64,000 nt of DNA from Aquipuribacter sp051216895 (GTDB taxonomy: Bacteria; Actinomycetota; Actinomycetes; Actinomycetales; JBBAYJ01): positions 62,001 to 126,000 of the forward strand of contig NZ_JBPKAO010000003.1 of NCBI RefSeq assembly GCF_051216895.1. The letters run 5' to 3'. This document shows, one piece after another, positions 62,298 to 64,000 of the stretch (position 1 is its first letter; each line of letters begins with the position of its first letter). The notes beneath the pieces were generated by a model, which was not told the origin of the DNA, did no database searches, and was given only the letters and a program-made list of their open reading frames with translations. The translations under genes were made by a program, and so were the position numbers.

Positions 62298-64000
62298 TCA
62301 GGCGGTCCGGGTCGTCAAGCGCCGTACCCGGGACGGCGCGACCGAGCGGACCCGCCGCACGGCGAGCACCGTGACGCCCAGCGCCGCCAGGGTCCAGACC
62401 AGCAGCGTGGCCACGGCCGAGCCCGCCGCGTCGGCCAGCACGACCGCCCGCATCGCGTCGGCCGCGGCCGCCACGGGCGTCCAGCCCACGACGGTCCCGA
62501 GCACCCCCGGTGCGGTGCCGACCAGGGCCACCGGCACGCTGAGCGCCAGCACGGCGGCCGACACCAGCCGTCCGGCCCCGCCCAGCCACGCGGCCAGGGC
62601 CTGGTTCGCCGCGGCCAGGGCGAGCCCCACCACCAGCAGGACCGCGGCCACCACGAGCCCGCGGCCCGCGCCGAGGTCGAGCGTCAGGACGAGCACCAGC
62701 GCGACCAGGACGGCCTGCACGAGCGCCACCGCGGCCGCCGGGGCGAACGCACGCAGCGTCAACGGCACCGAGCCCGAGCGGCTGCTCAGGGCGCGGACCG
62801 GGACCGGTCGCAGGACGAGGAACGTGACGAGGGCCCCGATGCCGAGCGCGAGCACGGCCAGGTAGGCCAGGCCCCGCTCCTGCGTCGTCGCCGTCCCGGC
62901 CGACGTCGTCCCCACCGGACCCGCGACCACGTCGGCCAGGCTCGCCCGCTGCGCCTCGTCGTAGACCGGCACCTGCTCGGCACCATCCGACAGCCCGGTG
63001 GCGAGCTGGTCGGCGCCGTCGGTCAGACCGCCGGCGCCCTCGGTCAGCCGGCCGGTGCCGGACGCGAGCTCGCCCGCCCCCTCGGCCGCACCGGTGGCGC
63101 CGTCGGCCAGCCGGCCGACGGCGGAGTCGACCTCACGCACCCCTTCGGCCAGCTGGGAGGTCCCCTCCGCCAGGGCCTGCGCCCCGTCGGCGGACCGCGC
63201 GATGCCGGACGCGAGGGCGGGGGTGCCGTCGGCCAGGGCCTCGGTGCCCTCGGCCAGCTGTCCGGCCCCGGCGGCCAGCTGCGACGTGCCGTCGGCCGCG
63301 GCCTGCGCGCCGTCGGCGGCCTCGCGGATGCCCTCGGGCAGCGGCGCGACCTCCTCGTCCAGCGCCGTCAGGCCGGCGGCGAGACCCCCCGTGGCCTCGG
63401 TCAGGTCCTGCGCGCCGCCCGCGACGCCGTCGGCGGTGGCGGCGAGCTGCGCCAGCAGGGTCGTGCACTCGGGGCTCGCGCCGACCTGGCAGGCGTCCAG
63501 GGCCTGCCCGGCCAGGGCGCTCACCCCGGCGGTGCCGGCAGCCAGACCACCGACGCCCTCGTCGACCGTCCCGGCCAGGCCGGCGAGCGTGCCCGTCCCC
63601 TCCGGCAGGGCGAGGACGCCGGCCGCCGCCTCGTCGAGCCCGTCGGCCAGCAGGCCGAGCTGGGTCGCGAGCTCGTCGGTCCCCGCCGCGACCCCGCCCG
63701 CGCCGTCGGCCAGGGCGCGGGTGTCGGCCGGCAGGCTGCTGGTGCCGTCACGCAGCTGGTCCAGACCGTCGGCCAGCGCCGCGGCGCCGTCCGCCCCGGC
63801 CCCGGCGCCGCCGGCCAGCTCACCGGTGCCGTCGGCCAGCTGCGACGTCCCGCTGCTCAGCTCGTCGAGGCCGGACGCCAACGAGTCCGCCCCCTCACCG
63901 GTCTGCGACAGCCCGTCGGTCAGCTGCCCGGCGCCGTCTCGCAGCTCGCCCGCCCCGCCGGCCGCCTCGGTCAACGAGGTGGCGACGTCGGAGAACCCGA
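62298..64000 (-). CDS. YhgE/Pip-like membrane protein, C-terminal part (runs off the window end)
   Basis: At least 567 residues; the N-terminus lies outside. The visible outside region (about 350 residues) is a long helical array of degenerate 7- and 14-residue repeats such as LADGTGELAGG and QLAEGTEALADG, typical of YhgE/Pip proteins. One Cys pair (ACQVGASPECTT) interrupts it. Six helices of an ABC-2-like membrane domain form the C-terminus. Relatives are phage receptors or ESX/T7SS-linked (EsaA-like) proteins, or export partners of MmpL-like systems. Function here is unknown. Confidence 0.75.
   Translation of the reverse strand, partial: GFSDVATSLTEAAGGAGELRDGAGQLTDGLSQTGEGADSLASGLDELSSGTSQLADGTGELAGGAGAGADGAAALADGLDQLRDGTSSLPADTRALADGAGGVAAGTDELATQLGLLADGLDEAAAGVLALPEGTGTLAGLAGTVDEGVGGLAAGTAGVSALAGQALDACQVGASPECTTLLAQLAATADGVAGGAQDLTEATGGLAAGLTALDEEVAPLPEGIREAADGAQAAADGTSQLAAGAGQLAEGTEALADGTPALASGIARSADGAQALAEGTSQLAEGVREVDSAVGRLADGATGAAEGAGELASGTGRLTEGAGGLTDGADQLATGLSDGAEQVPVYDEAQRASLADVVAGPVGTTSAGTATTQERGLAYLAVLALGIGALVTFLVLRPVPVRALSSRSGSVPLTLRAFAPAAAVALVQAVLVALVLVLTLDLGAGRGLVVAAVLLVVGLALAAANQALAAWLGGAGRLVSAAVLALSVPVALVGTAPGVLGTVVGWTPVAAAADAMRAVVLADAAGSAVATLLVWTLAALGVTVLAVRRVRSVAPSRVRRLTTRTA

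Overview
The window is chromosomal DNA from a very high-G+C Gram-positive bacterium, almost certainly an actinobacterium (Actinomycetota). The evidence is the codon use (third positions nearly all G or C), many GTG starts, ThyX-dependent thymidylate synthesis, RNase J, actinobacterial-type cytochrome oxidase genes ctaC-ctaD-ctaF, the DUF3043, DUF4191, DUF3105 and DUF2252 families, an F420-type LLM oxidoreductase, an MmpL-type exporter, and the order lipB...lipA-DUF4191-RDD-glnA. I cannot name the genus from sequence alone. I see no tRNA, rRNA, CRISPR array, insertion sequence or prophage.

Layout. 0-15 kb is housekeeping: RNase J (cut by the edge), dapA, thyX, a HAD phosphatase, the aa3 oxidase genes ctaF/ctaD/ctaC, a degenerate cysteine-desulfurase homologue followed by a TusA-like protein, aat, an ErpA-type Fe-S carrier, glycerate kinase, nadA, an M20 peptidase, DUF3043 and an aldo/keto reductase. 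15-29.4 kb holds a CobT-like paralogue without the catalytic Glu, gcvT, pepA, lpdA and sucB (oxidative TCA E3 and E2), a TIGR01777 epimerase, a membrane-anchored Ser/Thr kinase, an FAD oxidoreductase, a peptidase E, then canonical cobT and cobS. A repeat-rich convergent spacer (29.38-29.66 kb) separates these from an MmpL exporter and its divergent MarR regulator. 32.8-42 kb holds lipB, a PAP2 phosphatase, a small-multidrug-export-family protein and its divergent TetR, an alpha/beta hydrolase, an LLM oxidoreductase, lipA, DUF4191, RDD and glnA. lipA and lipB can supply the lipoate used by SucB.

42-54.5 kb is the most distinctive part. Six near-identical 14-bp palindromes of the GGGAC(N4)GTCCC / GGGACC-TA-GGGCCC type precede a membrane hydrolase, a PspC/LiaF-like/response-regulator operon, a tandem universal stress protein, a P-type ATPase fused to a hemerythrin domain, a DUF4389-DUF2252 pair, and a second universal stress protein with an SRPBCC protein. 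The palindromes resemble the DosR/DevR hypoxia box and lie at a nearly constant distance from a -10-like hexamer. The response regulator in the middle closely resembles DosR, so this looks like a self-contained oxygen or redox regulon. 54.4-58.6 kb is a PTS-dependent dihydroxyacetone kinase operon dhaK-dhaL-dhaM, with DhaM fused to HPr and enzyme I. 58.7-64 kb holds a DUF3105 protein, a SodC-like protein, a VapC toxin with only a remnant antitoxin, a CtaG-like protein, a DUF2243 protein and the C-terminal part of a YhgE/Pip-like membrane protein cut by the window end.

Regulation. At least eighteen genes have a TANNNT-like -10 hexamer ending 6-8 nt before the start codon, which predicts leaderless mRNAs across the window. 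Other legible sites are a GlnR-type box before glnA, a PhoP-type repeat before the PAP2 gene, paired TetR operators, a CRP/GlxR-type palindrome before dapA, and direct repeats in the mmpL/marR spacer.
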